Shown piece after piece: positions 36,702 through 48,844 of a stretch of 64,000 bases of DNA. The translations under genes and the position numbers were made by a program. This stretch comes from Owenia fusiformis (taxonomy: Eukaryota; Annelida; Polychaeta; Sabellida; Oweniidae). Where the stretch lies: contig CAIIXF020000002.1 in assembly GCA_903813345.2 (NCBI GenBank), forward strand, positions 17,679,467 to 17,743,466, read 5' to 3'. The notes under the pieces were generated by a model. It had not been told where the DNA came from, made no database searches, and was given only the letters and a program-made list of their open reading frames with translations. Numbering within the stretch: the stretch's first letter is position 1; each line of letters begins with the position of its first letter.

Positions 36702-38321
36702 CCTCTACAGTGCTGATATATAATAATAAAGGGTGCATTTTCAAACTAAACAGAGTGCTCCTACCAAAATGAATTTGCCTTCATACCCCTGAGACTCTTA
36801 TCTGATAGATAGAATGCACAAATAAAACAAAAGTTTTGCTATTATAGTTAAAAAGTTCTCTTGAAATTTCGAAGTGATTTTACGTGTTAATTGTCCATGG
36901 TCTGCCATTTTTGCGGAAGTTACACTGAAACGCAAACTCCATAAAACGAAACTAAGTCCCTAGAAAAAATGGCACATATTGCGCACATGTGCAGCAAAGT
37001 TTAAACCAATCAGATTATTTGATTATTTTGCGCACATGAATTATTGCTTCTGAGCACTTACAAGCTTACCACAATAAACAAACCTGGCAGAGACTACCCT
37101 TAGCCTACTTCATTTTGGAGAAATTTCAGCTAAAACTCGTGACAAATGCATTATGCATACGCTGGTGTGAAGCCTTGGAGACACTCATTTTGGTAAATAT
37201 GATTACAGTGTATACTTTTCTGCAGTTTGGGGGAGTTTGGGACATTAAATGTTCAAATTCAAGATAATATGCCAACTATACGACTTATCAATTATACTCT
37301 AAAAAGTATGCTGTTCGACAATCAAAAAATCCATTTTCTGAAAAAGTTCATGTATTTCTTTTAAATCATTCAGCCTACTTACATTTGATGGCCAAGTGTT
37401 TTTATCCATTTCATAGCTAGGAACAGAAATACGAAGGACAAGTCAGTAATTTTCTACAGAAACATTCTCATTGCCCTGTGTTTGAGTGACGTCAGATTTA
37501 AAAATATCGGGCGAGGTTATCTAACAGGGGTGAAAAATGACATTTATCTTGACTTCGTTCAGTACAAAGACCAATTAAAGAACCAATTACTATAAATTTG
37601 TCAATCCCGGGAACTGTACTACCGTATACGGTAGGGATCACATAACAAGTCACATATCTGTAAAAAATATTTACGGCGGGGTACCTGCTGAAAGATAGCA
37701 ACGTTTGATATATACATACCTTGCCCCCTACGCTTCGACTAGTCCATTTGTCGATGACGTCATTTTCTTAGAATCTCTTCCATGTTGGAATTTGTGACCA
37801 ATGCGAGGGAGAAATGATTTGCGTGATATGAGAGATTTCTATTCAATTTCCTGTGATTAACTGACAAAAGGTAGGTGGCGCTAGATAAGGGATCAGGCAA
37901 ACTTATTATATATGGAGGGAAAACTAAAGAATAAGGCCAAATGAGAGAATAAGTGGATGTTTTGATTATCAAACACCAAGGTTTTTAGACCGTAATTTGG
38001 TCTATTTGAATATTGGTCTTATTTCTTAACAAAAAATTCCAAAACTCCAAGAAATGATCGAGATATTGAATCGAATCTTTTCGACTGCTTATTTTGAATT
38101 TATAGTTGGTTATAATTTCTGAAAATAACAACAATTAGATGTTTTCATTGTTAGAAAATATTGAGTTTCAATCCTCGGAGCCAATCGTCCTTGATTTTGA
38201 CTTTGGAATCACGGACAGTGACAGTAACTGGTGACTCACTATTATCATGAAAACTGAGTTTGTTGATTTTTGCACTAACCTCTGGGTCTACAGCTTTTAT
38301 CAAACATGTAGGTCAAAGCTC
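36702..38321. other. Intergenic sequence upstream of NFXL1
   Basis: No supported gene. ATTTTGCGCACATG-type motifs recur near 36973 and 37026. A CRE-like GTGACGTCAG lies near 37487 and a GATGACGTCATT near 37753; these are candidate regulatory sites, not demonstrated ones. Confidence 0.35.
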
Positions 38322-38718
38322 TACAGTAAAATTTTAAATGTTTTGAACTGCTTTGAATTAAAAAAATAGGCAATCAAATGACTATATTGCAACAGTATAT
38401 GAAAAATGGATTCGAAACATATGTACAAGTCCTAACTTTTGAATATTTCAGATAATTATGTATAATGTGCAGCAAAGCTGTGCCCTTTTGTAATTTAGGG
38501 AGTTTCAGCCATATTAATTTTTTTGAAAATAACATGGCAGAAAAGCATCAAAATATAAGAGGACACAGATATGATAGCTTTACTACAAAACAAACTAAAA
38601 TACACAAAAGTTAGGACACGTATAAATGTTTCTATTTTTACATATTGTTTCAATATGGCCCTTTAATTGCTTATTTTTTAGATTCAAAGTAGTTCCAAAC
38701 ATTTAAAATTTTACTGTA
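38322..38718. mobile_element. MITE with ~75-bp inverted ends
   Basis: The left TACAGTAAAATTTTAAATGT and right ...ACATTTAAAATTTTACTGTA are inverted copies, with further inner matches (AATAGGCAATCAAATG / CTTTAATTGCTTATTTTTTA). A right-half copy lies at 39393-39579 and a diverged relative at 59921-60265. Confidence 0.85.
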
Positions 38719-38903
38719 AGTGACAGATCATATAAAGCTTTTGTTTGTTTATTTTGTCCTTACTAAACTTGGAGTCATAAGATCATACCAGAAAGTAGCA
38801 GGGTTTGTAAATTTATGATTCATAAATGGAAAGTTTCTTGTAACAGTGTAATGACCTCCTGTTTTCTAGTGTTGCTAAAGCCTAATGATGTCATAACCTA
38901 GAG

Positions 38904-41900
38904 ATGGCTGATAAGCCGCTGTACTTGCAAGGACGTGGAAGAGGTCGAGGAAGGGGAGGACCAGCTAGTCCTAAAAAGAACATCAGCCCTGGACACTCAG
39001 TTAAACCTTCGTCACAAGCAAATGACTATGGTAATGATATACAATAAAACAAATAGTGACTGCCATTGAGGGAAATAGTGCAAAATATTTTTCCCGAGGG
39101 AATAACCTGTCCACTGACATGCTCCGGAGGCTGCAAGCTTGTTTTATTATATACCACATGTACTCTGTAAACAAAAACAAAATGAAAAGTATTTTTATTT
39201 CAACATTTATTTTAATGCTGACAGGTTCTTATTGGCATTTAAAGGTATTTTGCCTTTCAACTCCTATAATCTCAGCTATCAGGGAATATAAAACGTGGTT
39301 AATGACTGGTCACATGACCTAACTGGTGATTATTAGTACATTTCATCTTCCCTGATAGCAGGGATTTAGATCTTTCCAGAGAATCTTTCCGAAAATAACA
39401 TGGCAGAGAAGCGTTAAAATATAAGAGGCCACAAATATGATAGCTAAACTACAAAACAAACTAAAATATACAAAATTAGGACATGTATCAATGTTTCTAT
39501 TTTTACATTGTTTCAATATGGTCCTTTGATTGCTTATTTTTTAAATTCAAAGTACTTACAAACATTTAAAATTTTACTGGACTCTCTTTTCTGAAGTAAA
39601 AACATTTCATTAAAAATAACCTTTCTGTTGAATATCATTTCGTTAGTTTCTCATTGTGTAATCATCATATTTTTATAGTCTCCAACTTTTTTCTGGCTAG
39701 TGTTTGGCAGTTGGTGTTTGGTGCATGTAACAAATGTCAGGTGGTGACATTTTCATGTTAATGCCTTGTCTGATAAAGTATTTCATACATTATGTTAAAT
39801 GGAATTTCTGCATGTTCATTTTTTCTGATGAAAAGTTATTTTAGTTTGGGAAGGGCTTACTTGATGATTTTGTTTTGTAAAATTAGGATTTTCTGATGAA
39901 ATTAAGAAAATAAGAATTTTCTAATTTTGTGTAAGGTAGGTAAAACATAATATATTTGTTTCCACAACCATCTTTTTGTTTGCAGGCAGACAGCCAGGAA
40001 AGTCAGCACAGAAACGTTTTGAAGATGCAGCGTTAGAACACAAAGATGCGCTTGAGCGCCATCTGGTACCCTCTGGTGATAATGATTATGAATCTTCAGA
40101 AGAGGAGGAGGAAAATTCTATAAATGATGATGAAATCCTCACATCCATGTTGAAGTCATTTGGTGGAAATAATGGTAAAAAAGAATTTTTTGTCGGGTTC
40201 ACTGGTGATCCACTCGATTACGCTGGTTCGTTTTGGTTACAAAATGTCGGAACGTCGAGGTACGATTTTTTTTTTCCCTTATTTCGCGCGTTGTAGGCAG
40301 AATCCCCACGACGTTTTTTATCACAAACGTATACCAGTATCATATGTTTTAGAAAATGTTCATGTTTGCGAAAAAATAGCTCAGAAGACAACAGAATCGT
40401 CGATTTAATTCCTCACTTAAGTTACATAAACGGTTTGGGTTAAAAGTGCAGATCTTAACTGTTTTTCGAAAAAACGTTTATGTAACTTAAGTGAAGAATT
40501 AAATCGACGATTCTGTTGTCTTCTGAACTATTTGTTCGCACATATGTACATTTTCTTAAACAAATGATACTGATACACGTTTGTGTTAAAAAATGTCGTG
40601 GGAATTCTGCCTACAACGTGTGAAATAAGGAAAAGAGAAAAATCGTACCATCGATGTTCCGACATTTTGTTACCAAAACGAACCGTTTCGGTAACCAGCG
40701 TAATCGAGTGGATCACCAGTGGGGTTGCACTTAATACAAAAATGAAATACCGTAATCATATAATAATATATTTTCAGTTTATTCAAACTGACATATGAAA
40801 CCATCCATATAAAAGAAAATCAATAGTTATCTAAATAATGAGTAAATATCAGGAGCTGTATCCAAGTGAATCTCATATTTAAACTTCTGTTCTTTTAAAA
40901 GATGGCGCAGTGGATGATCTCGGGCTTACACATGAGTACCTCATCAATGCCATGAAATCTGGTTCCAATGTCTGCCTCATCTGCATAGAGACTATAAAGA
41001 GGACAGAAGCAGTATGTAAATGTATCTTACAATTGGGTTTTAATTCTTGCCTCTTAGACTCAGGGATTCATATTTGGTACTATTGTAACTTACAATTCTG
41101 AGAAAACTAATTGTACTTTTTCACTAACAATGTTTTGCGACCAAATCGAAGTTATGACAGTAAGATGTTTTCTCGAATAATCTGCTCTGGGAAGTCTTGT
41201 ATTTAAGTCTCTTTATCAACTTCATTTCATTTGGAGCTGGTGTGGAGATGGTCATAGGGTTTCTATGAAGTACCTGTTAAAGTTTTATTTGTAATTGCAA
41301 TAAGTGATTTGGGAAATTGGCATGGCTACAATTTTTAAAGAACTAAAATGTATTTAAAATTGATTTTTTTATTTCAGGCTTGGAGCTGTGAATGCTGTTA
41401 CTGCATGTTTCACATCAACTGTATTCAGAAGTGGGTAAAAGATGGCGTTTATCAACACACTGCTTTATCAGAGGAAAACTTCCCTAAGCGAGATATACCT
41501 TGGCACTGGTAAGTTGAAGCTCCTGCAATAATTCCTGTATAGCTGAACCCTCTTTAAATTCAACATAGATTGCTGGTGTGCCACAAAGTTTAAATAAATT
41601 TCCTCAAAATCCTGAATCATACAAATGTAAGAAAGTCAAAATACGAATGCATCCTACTTTGAATGCTTTTAGTCATTCCCATGGCATTCACGTGATATAT
41701 TATTGCTGTATGCAGTCATGTTGTAAAGATACTTGATATAACAAAGACTCCCAGACTCTAAATATTAATTATTACTACATGTACATTATAAATGACATCA
41801 TTCATGTATTTTCTCAAGATAACTGTATCATTAAGTAGACTAAGTATGATTTTTATTGAAAAATAAATGAAATATTAATTAATTTTGTTCATGACCTACA

Positions 41901-42965
41901 TTTTTTCAGTCCTAAGTGTCGATACGAGTACAAGCAATCCCAGTGTCCGACCAAGTACCTGTGTTTTTGTGGCAAGGAAGAGGAGCCGACTTTTGACCCC
42001 TGGAGAGTACCTCACTCATGTGACAAGACGTGTAACAAGCCACTAAAGCCAGAGTGTGGACATCGCTGTTTACTACCCTGTCATCCAGGTGACTTTGGAT
42101 TTTTAGTGAAATGATTACATGATACTTGATTTAGCAAATTAAATATGCTACTTGTTTTTTAATAACTATTACCCGGCATGATATATCTTCTTAATCCATA
42201 ATTTTTACATCCAGCCTTTCCTTCCAGTTTGGACCATGAGTCCATGACTTTTCTGAACCTGCAAGTTACACAGCACGGCAAATTGGTAATGGTTATAGTC
42301 AGTTTGATTTGAGTGTAATTTTTATTTATGAAATGAATAATTTAAAAGACATACTTGTATTTTTCCAGGTCCATGTCCACCTTGCCCAAAGACTGTGAAA
42401 GTATCGTGCCATTGTAACAACAGCTCCCCGCAGATTAGACGTTGTGGCACGCGGGAATGGAGTTGTGGGAAGGCATGTGGCGTTATTTTAGCATGTGGGG
42501 AACACTCCTGTAAACTCACGTGTCATGAAGGTACTGTTGTTGATTTTTTAAGTCATGAAGATGATGTTGTTGAATTTTTCTTATGATGATAATTAGTATT
42601 GATTACTATTACTATTATTTGATTCTCATCACAATGCTTTTTTCTTGAAACTTTGTTCATGGTATTGACTTTTCCCCAAGATGAAAATAAACCTTTTATT
42701 GATTTAGGTCATGAAATACTGCTACATTTTGTCATTATTATTTCAACATGAAAATACTATTGCTGAATTTTATTCAAGAAGAAACTAACACTGAATTTTT
42801 GTGATGGAGGTACCATTATGATCACTGTGTATTTTTATTTGTTTTATATGTATATAAACTATAGGAGAGTGCCCTGCCTGTCCTGAGACCAGCGTCCAGC
42901 CTTGTCAGTGTGGCCGAAACTCATCTGTTAGACCTTGTGCCAGCCCTGTATGGCAATGCAAAGAA
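38904..42965 (+). CDS. NFXL1: NFXL1, NF-X1-type zinc-finger protein (3'-truncated by assembly gap)
   Basis: Seven exons: 38904-39030, 39986-40174, 40902-41011, 41378-41508, 41910-42088, 42369-42530 and 42865-42965. They total 999 nt, encode 333 residues and are in frame throughout. The N-terminus is an RGG-like basic stretch ([17 protein letters not shown]). It is followed by an acidic segment ([10 protein letters not shown]), then the RING/PHD-like finger ([14 protein letters not shown] / [19 protein letters not shown] ... WHCPKC), and then NF-X1 repeats with repeated Cys-His patterns ([40 protein letters not shown]). Human NFXL1 has ~911 residues, so nearly two thirds, including most repeats and the C-terminal membrane helix, is missing. 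The next exon should follow a donor at 42966, but sequence is lost from 43030. The start ATG is the first in frame and precedes a typical glycine-arginine-rich N-terminus. Confidence 0.94.
39393..39579. mobile_element. Half copy of the 38322-38718 MITE
   Basis: GAAAATAACATGGCAGAGAA through AAACATTTAAAATTTTACTG is ~90% identical to 38524-38716. It is therefore a right-half copy, in NFXL1 intron 1. The two copies flank exon 1 as direct repeats. Confidence 0.8.
39676..39775. repeat. Dispersed repeat copy, inverted orientation
   Basis: CTCCAACTTTTTTCTGG, GTAACAAATGTC, GGTGGTGACATTTTCATGTT and AATGCCTTGTC are the reverse complement of the 27975/28690 family. NFXL1 intron 1. Confidence 0.7.
40200..40721. 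mobile_element. 522-bp foldback element in NFXL1 intron 2
   Basis: Almost the whole element is one palindrome. Left CACTGGTGATCCACTCGATT mirrors right AATCGAGTGGATCACCAGTG, and pairing continues to a centre near 40450 (TTACATAAACGG / CGTTTATGTAAC). A candidate 5-bp duplication, GGGTT, flanks it. The donor of exon 39986-40174 is only 25 bp upstream. Related pieces lie at 17396-17424, 34577-34620 and 54410-54838. Confidence 0.92.
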
Positions 42966-43029
42966 GTGGGTATTAATTACACATGGAAGGGAAATTCAAA
43001 GGGCGAATGGAATTTGTATGAACATTTGT

Positions 43030-43529
43030 NNNNNNNNNNNNNNNNNNNNNNNNNNNNNNNNNNNNNNNNNNNNNNNNNNNNNNNNNNNNNNNNNNNNNNN
43101 NNNNNNNNNNNNNNNNNNNNNNNNNNNNNNNNNNNNNNNNNNNNNNNNNNNNNNNNNNNNNNNNNNNNNNNNNNNNNNNNNNNNNNNNNNNNNNNNNNNN
43201 NNNNNNNNNNNNNNNNNNNNNNNNNNNNNNNNNNNNNNNNNNNNNNNNNNNNNNNNNNNNNNNNNNNNNNNNNNNNNNNNNNNNNNNNNNNNNNNNNNNN
43301 NNNNNNNNNNNNNNNNNNNNNNNNNNNNNNNNNNNNNNNNNNNNNNNNNNNNNNNNNNNNNNNNNNNNNNNNNNNNNNNNNNNNNNNNNNNNNNNNNNNN
43401 NNNNNNNNNNNNNNNNNNNNNNNNNNNNNNNNNNNNNNNNNNNNNNNNNNNNNNNNNNNNNNNNNNNNNNNNNNNNNNNNNNNNNNNNNNNNNNNNNNNN
43501 NNNNNNNNNNNNNNNNNNNNNNNNNNNNN
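43030..43529. other. Assembly gap, 500 N
   Basis: Exactly 500 N, which suggests a placeholder of unknown true size. It interrupts NFXL1 after its seventh visible exon. Confidence 0.99.
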
Positions 43530-44557
43530 TGTATTGATATTTGGTGTCAAATACACATATCTTGGTATATTTGAAGTCCCAAAACGGCTTAGTTTCAGAA
43601 ATATCCTAAATTTAAATTCAAAAATGACCGTTAGCTCCGCACCCTCCGCTCATTTGCTCCGCACCCAATATTTCCCACAGGCTCTGTCTGCATAGGGTGA
43701 TTTAAAAATGATGTATACCGGAGTCTCTCGCGAATAGGCCCATGTATTGAGATGACATCGTCGCTGATTGGTCAAAAGTCGACAAACAAATGACGTCATC
43801 AATGGCAGTTTCAAAATTTTCGAAATACGCTTCGAATATATTATTAGTCATTTCTGGCGTGTTAACCAATATCATAGCTTCCCATTTAACACCAAGATAA
43901 AGAAAGGTGTACGGAATATGCCTACAGTATATCAATTAAAACATCCGATCGAAGTGTAGTATTTTATAACTAGCCGATGAAAATTCGAAGGAACGAAGGT
44001 GGTAAGCAAGAGAGGTGTCTGTCATCTTTTAACTCTGGGGCTTTCCCTCCTCTTGCATCAAATTAGAAGCAGCACCAAGTTCTATATACTCCTAGGGTAA
44101 ATCAAAATACGATACAATAAAGGACATTCATGAAGCTTATGGAGAGGAAACTATATCTACCCCTGGCAAATATCGTTGGTACCGATATTTCAAAGAGGAG
44201 AAAGTCAGATGAAGATGAACCCAGACAGGGGTGACCAAAAGCTGTGACTTCCCCTAGTCAGATTAATACAATAAAAGAAATATTGGCTGAATTTCTATCG
44301 GAAAAATTGCAGTCATGACTGATTCAAGTGTTGGTCGCACACACCATGTAACTCATAATGATTTAGAGATGACATTGATGTGTGACAAGTTGGTGCGCAA
44401 GCTGCGGAGCAATATTCACATTTTAAGTTGGTCATTTTGAGACATTTTTCGTGCAGGACCTGATCCACCACTAACCACTTTTGGCTCAACCCACCACAAC
44501 CTTCCTGTTAAAGCAGTCCTGTAACTTTCACAGGACATCAGTTATAATACTCAACAA
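43530..44557. other. Unassigned sequence after the gap
   Basis: No NFXL1-like exon is found after the gap. A piece near 44005-44065 (TCTGTCATC..., ACTCTGGGGCTTTCCCTCCT) recurs at 62975-63015, so at least part is repetitive. No gene is supported. Confidence 0.4.
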
Positions 44558-45615
44558 TGTAAATGTAAAAATAAGTATTGCTAATTTTGTTATAACTTTT
44601 GTTATGTTGCATATTTCTTTATGAAACTTTTCTAACATAAGCAACATATATCTGACCTTATTCTATCAAAATTTCTGGACAACCGACTTAGTATTGACAA
44701 AGTAATGGTTACTAGGGTAACCATTGTCACGGATTCGCGGGGCAACTTTAAGGAATTACATGAATTATTGTTATACATCAAATAAACACGTTGATGAATA
44801 AAAACTGTTGATATGGTCAAATCTTGATGTTGTCAGTTTGAATTATATGTATTTTATATCTAACAGCGGTGAAAAGAGATCTGAGAGGAATATCGCACTA
44901 GAATCTATATCAGCGGATGTCTGCAGTGAACACTGCACATCCATAGCCACACACTTCAACGTCCTCAAAGAGCAATATTGACCTATACGGTCCACCAGGA
45001 TAACGCCCCTGCTCACAGATCCTCTATTCTCCAAAATACAATAACAGAGCTTGGCATGGAAGCATTGCCCCACGCAGCATATTTCCCTGATAAGGCCCCA
45101 CTTGATTTTGTTCGCCCCAGTGAAAAGCTAAGGGATCTGAGAGGAATATCGCACCAGAATCTCAATCAGCTGATGTCTGCAGTGAACACCTCCCTAGCCA
45201 CACACTTTAAGGATGGCTTCAAAAATGTGTATCACGGGTGGGTCGCCAGACAGCAACTGTACATTGACGCTAAGGGTGCCTGCCTATTTTGAGCACCTCA
45301 TGAAGTTAATATGGATCATGAAGTGACTCTGGAATGGATTATCTATAACTGCACTGTATATCCCAAGAGTTAAATGGCATTAAATGATACTGCTTTCAAC
45401 ACTCAAAATGTCGTCCAAAGTGGCGTCAGAAATTTGCCCCGCATATCCATGTTACTGGTTACCTTAGTAACCATAACTTTGTTTTTGATTGTCTTGAAAC
45501 TTTCATAGAATAAAGTCGGATATATGTACCTTATGTTGTGAAAGTTTCATGAAGACAAAGCAAACAGAACAAAAGTTATAGCAAAATTAGCAATACTTAT
45601 TGAACGCCCTGTACA
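44558..45615. mobile_element. Degenerate mariner-family transposon
   Basis: Long inverted ends: left AATAAGTATTGCTAATTTTG, continuing TTATAACTTTTGTTATG..., and the reverse complement at the right end finishing at GAACGCCCTGTACA (45615). Inside lies a transposase remnant on the plus strand (separate entry). A ~90-bp transposase segment occurs twice (44862-44955 and 45120-45215). Element length is ~1.06 kb. Confidence 0.85.
44978..45292 (+). pseudogene. Mariner transposase C-terminal remnant
   Basis: An open frame contains VHQDNAPAHRSSILQNT, matching the mariner DDE-domain signature (QDNAPxH), and further LRDLRGISHQNLNQLM and a WVARQQLYIDAKG end. The N-terminal DNA-binding part and first catalytic Asp are absent; it is inactive. 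Confidence 0.85.
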
Positions 45616-45743
45616 TTATAAAAATTAGTAAGATGTACGAAAAATAAAAAAAGTTATATCATTTTTATCAGATTTATTATATGGCTTTAATGTCAATACA
45701 AAGGCTACAACGTATAGGTTCACTAGTTATATATACTTCATAG

Positions 45744-47583
45744 TTAAATTGTATTAATTGTTACATCATTTGGTAGAAGTTTATCTATTGTTGGCTTTTG
45801 TGTTGTCCTTTTACGAAATATAACGACACCAACGGCAGTCATCGAGATTATGGCAACACATGGTAAGACCACTGCCAAAACTATAATACGCTGCTGTTCA
45901 AAACCTGAAAACGTAGAATCCCCTGCTTAATTACAGTACAATTTTCGAATTAAATTACTTTGACGTATCTTTTAATTCTAATTTAGTTAGCACGGCTTTA
46001 TTAACTTCTTAGAAAAATGCATTTATTCGTAGTTACCTGAATCTGCCTGAAGAGTTCCGTTTGATGATATATGCTTGTCATGACAGAGTTCCCTTTTCAA
46101 GGTAACAGCTGCACATTCTGCCCGTGTAAGGTTTTCCGCAGCTAGCACGACTGATTTAGCACTGTTAGTGGTACCTACTATATGCTCGGGGTGTTTTGTC
46201 GGGATGGATGGCGCGTCGACGCAATCAAAAAGAAGAGAGTCCCATTTGAAACCTTAATGAAAAGGATCCATTTGTTATATCAAACATTTGTCTGAAATTG
46301 AGAAAAAAATTAGTCTCAAAACTTTCAAAAATGAATTTTCATGAAAATGTACTTTTCAAATACAGCTTTAAACCAAACGTTTGTTAGTTGGAATAGAGAG
46401 TCTGACCTAATTAAATTGGTCTTAAATAAAAAGTCCCAAAAAATCGAAAATGAATTTTCATGAAAAATCAAATAGCTTTTGGCCAAACGTTCATTAGACG
46501 GAATTAATTACCAGGAACGCAATCGCCACACTGCGTGTAAAAATGCTTAGTACAGTTACGCACTGTCGTTCGCTTGGTACCACATTCACTGCAGAGTGTA
46601 CAATCGTGTCCATGTATATATTCATTTTGATCAGGTTGCCTACATACATTGTCTTTGAATCCAACGCAATGACTTGCAATACATTGTCCTCTTGGGCATT
46701 TTGTACATGGTACACACTTTGTTGTGCCGTCTTGGAACCTCTTCTTGTAATGGCTGAGTTGTTCACATTGTCTACATTGCACTAAATTCTACAAATGATA
46801 TTAAAGTGTGATAATTTTCTGGATTATTTGCTGGTTAATATTTTTGGGGACCTACTTGGCCTCCCAAATGTAAAAAATCGAAAATGTTGAACTAATTGAC
46901 GTTTTCAGGAAGAAGCATTTCAATTCAAGATATGACTAAGATAATTTTAGAATTTGATAATGAAAAGGTAAATCGTTATTTAGTTTTATCACATGAATCT
47001 ACCTCATCGCTCTGTGCATGGGCTTTCAACTAGAACTCTAATTGAAAACCCATGCTCTGTGTGAATGGGAATAGTACTCCCAGAAAAGTATCATCCACTC
47101 CCAATGATATAACATTGTAATGAATGACGGGAATTAGAATTAATGACAATATAGAAGGTTAAGTACGTGTATGCTTGCGTTATATTAGGGAGTTTAAGCT
47201 TGCATATAAAGTCGAAACGCCAACCTATACGTATGACCAATCGCCCATAAATATGTATCGCTTAAATATTTCCCGTTCGCGTTTAGGTTGTGAAAAACAT
47301 TTCAAACTTACACGCTCTAATATCAGATCCAACTCCTAATGTTATATGGGAAAGGATCGTGATTCAACCTCAGTATTAGGTACAAAAAATGACAATTGAC
47401 CGTTACAGCGATCTCAGTTGACTTTAACCGTGACCTTTATTCTGACTTGAAATTAATTTCACGTACCATATAATTGAATGTAGCTGCAACTCCCGCGGTT
47501 AATGTAGATTGCAATTGGTTGTGTCTGTTGGTCGCCATGGAAATAAACATCATGGTGGTCAACCAATATATACATGTTAACAT
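45744..47583 (-). CDS. TNF-receptor-superfamily protein, short tail, no death domain
   Basis: Four exons on the minus strand: 47467-47583, 46512-46788, 46037-46252 and 45744-45904. They total 771 nt (256 residues plus stop), with all phases consistent. Residues 1-23 (MLTCIYWLTTMMFISMATNR...) form a signal-peptide-like start. Residues ~40-131 hold 14 cysteines in TNFR-type spacing (CRQC, CVPCTKCPRGQC, CTLCSECG, QCGDC), enough for two to two and a half cysteine-rich domains. A Thr/Ser-containing stalk with an NLT sequon follows. A membrane helix (IIVLAVVLPCVAIISMTAVG) starts near residue 209, followed by a ~23-residue cytoplasmic tail. No death domain and no obvious TRAF-binding motif are visible, so it may signal weakly or act as a decoy. 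Its start codon faces that of a TNF-superfamily ligand 1.33 kb away. The orthologue is not identified. Confidence 0.88.
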
Positions 47584-48844
47584 TTTCCAAATTAAAGATA
47601 TTCGTTCATTTATTTATTAAGTGCCACCTTTCAGTTACCAAGTGTGAATGAACATAGTAATAAGTAAGTTTGACATAACATTTCCTTCTTCGAAATTTTA
47701 AAATGTATGTTTTATCTTGACATAGGTCAATGACGTCACTTTATATTGGTAATTGAACGTGTTTTCATATCAAATCTGTATATTTATTATCTGTAAAACG
47801 TTTTTCTGAGAAAAAAACGTGTTGGCGTACGAAACTTAAAATGATTTCCTTTAATTATGTGAATTTACTTAGTCGATTAGTTTATTTATACCAGGGGTGA
47901 TCATAAGGTCCCAGTAACAGCTCTCTAATTTTCTTATTTTTCGATCACAGAATGTAAAGCGTACATGGTGAAAGATATGACTGGCTAAAATCACTTACCA
48001 TACTGCACATGTACCTTTTATGAGACCTTATTATTGAAAAGGTTGAATTTTAATTGTTGACTAATCGACCAATCAAATTACAGATATTTTACCGATGTTT
48101 ACTGATATCTTAAGAGTCAATAACCAGATAAAACTTTGGATGTAATGTGAAAAGGGTAAGTATCGATATGGCATACTGAATTGAACACATGTTTCTCTTA
48201 AACCAGTTATCAACAAATTCTGAAAATTTTACACATCATCAATTTAATGCTCATCTTTTGAATGATAACAATTTCATTTGAAAAAAATATATCTACACAT
48301 CAGACACTTCTTTTGTTCTTGGTATCATATGTTCGGAATGAAATGAAACATCTCTCCGAATCTCCTTGGAACAAAATGACACAATGTGTTTATAATTAGG
48401 TCTCTCAATATTGTAATTGTATAAAGGAAAGTTTGATTCATTTGAAAAAAGTATCTTGTTAGTGAACTTAAATGTTTACATTAATTTTATTTATTTTGGG
48501 GGGTTTTGTTTTAATTATTTTGAATACTTTCTGTTAAATGAATCTAAACTTTCCTTTGTATATAACTATAATAATATTGGGAGGTCTAAGAAAATGTTGT
48601 ATTAAGTATTACAAACTTAGAAATATTAAAGACATGGTATCAATCAATATATCGACAAATTATCGTATTTTAATGTAAAAACAGAAAATACTCTTGATGA
48701 CCTCTCTCAAAGAAGGTTCCACGAAATTAATCAAGTTATCGAATTGTTTACTCGATCGGTATACTGTACGAAGTAAATTAAACTCGCCTCGCGTTATGAC
48801 GTCATGTTGGTTTAATTTTCTAAGAAGTCACTTTTTGACTACAC
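47584..48844. promoter_or_regulatory. Shared upstream region of TNF receptor and TNF ligand genes
   Basis: 1.26 kb separates the receptor start codon from the ligand's TATA box. A palindromic CRE (TGACGTCA) lies at 48797-48804, ~120 bp before the ligand start codon. A TGACGTCAC is also present near 47731, ~150 bp from the receptor start codon. No transposon with clear ends was seen here. Shared regulation is an inference. Confidence 0.45.

Noticed and set aside
42910-43695. Long ORFs across the N gap
   Set aside because: Only open because of unknown bases; no coding evidence after the gap.
46494-46785. Other-frame ORFs overlapping the TNFR cysteine exon
   Set aside because: The frame with regular Cys spacing and matching phases at both junctions is the real one.
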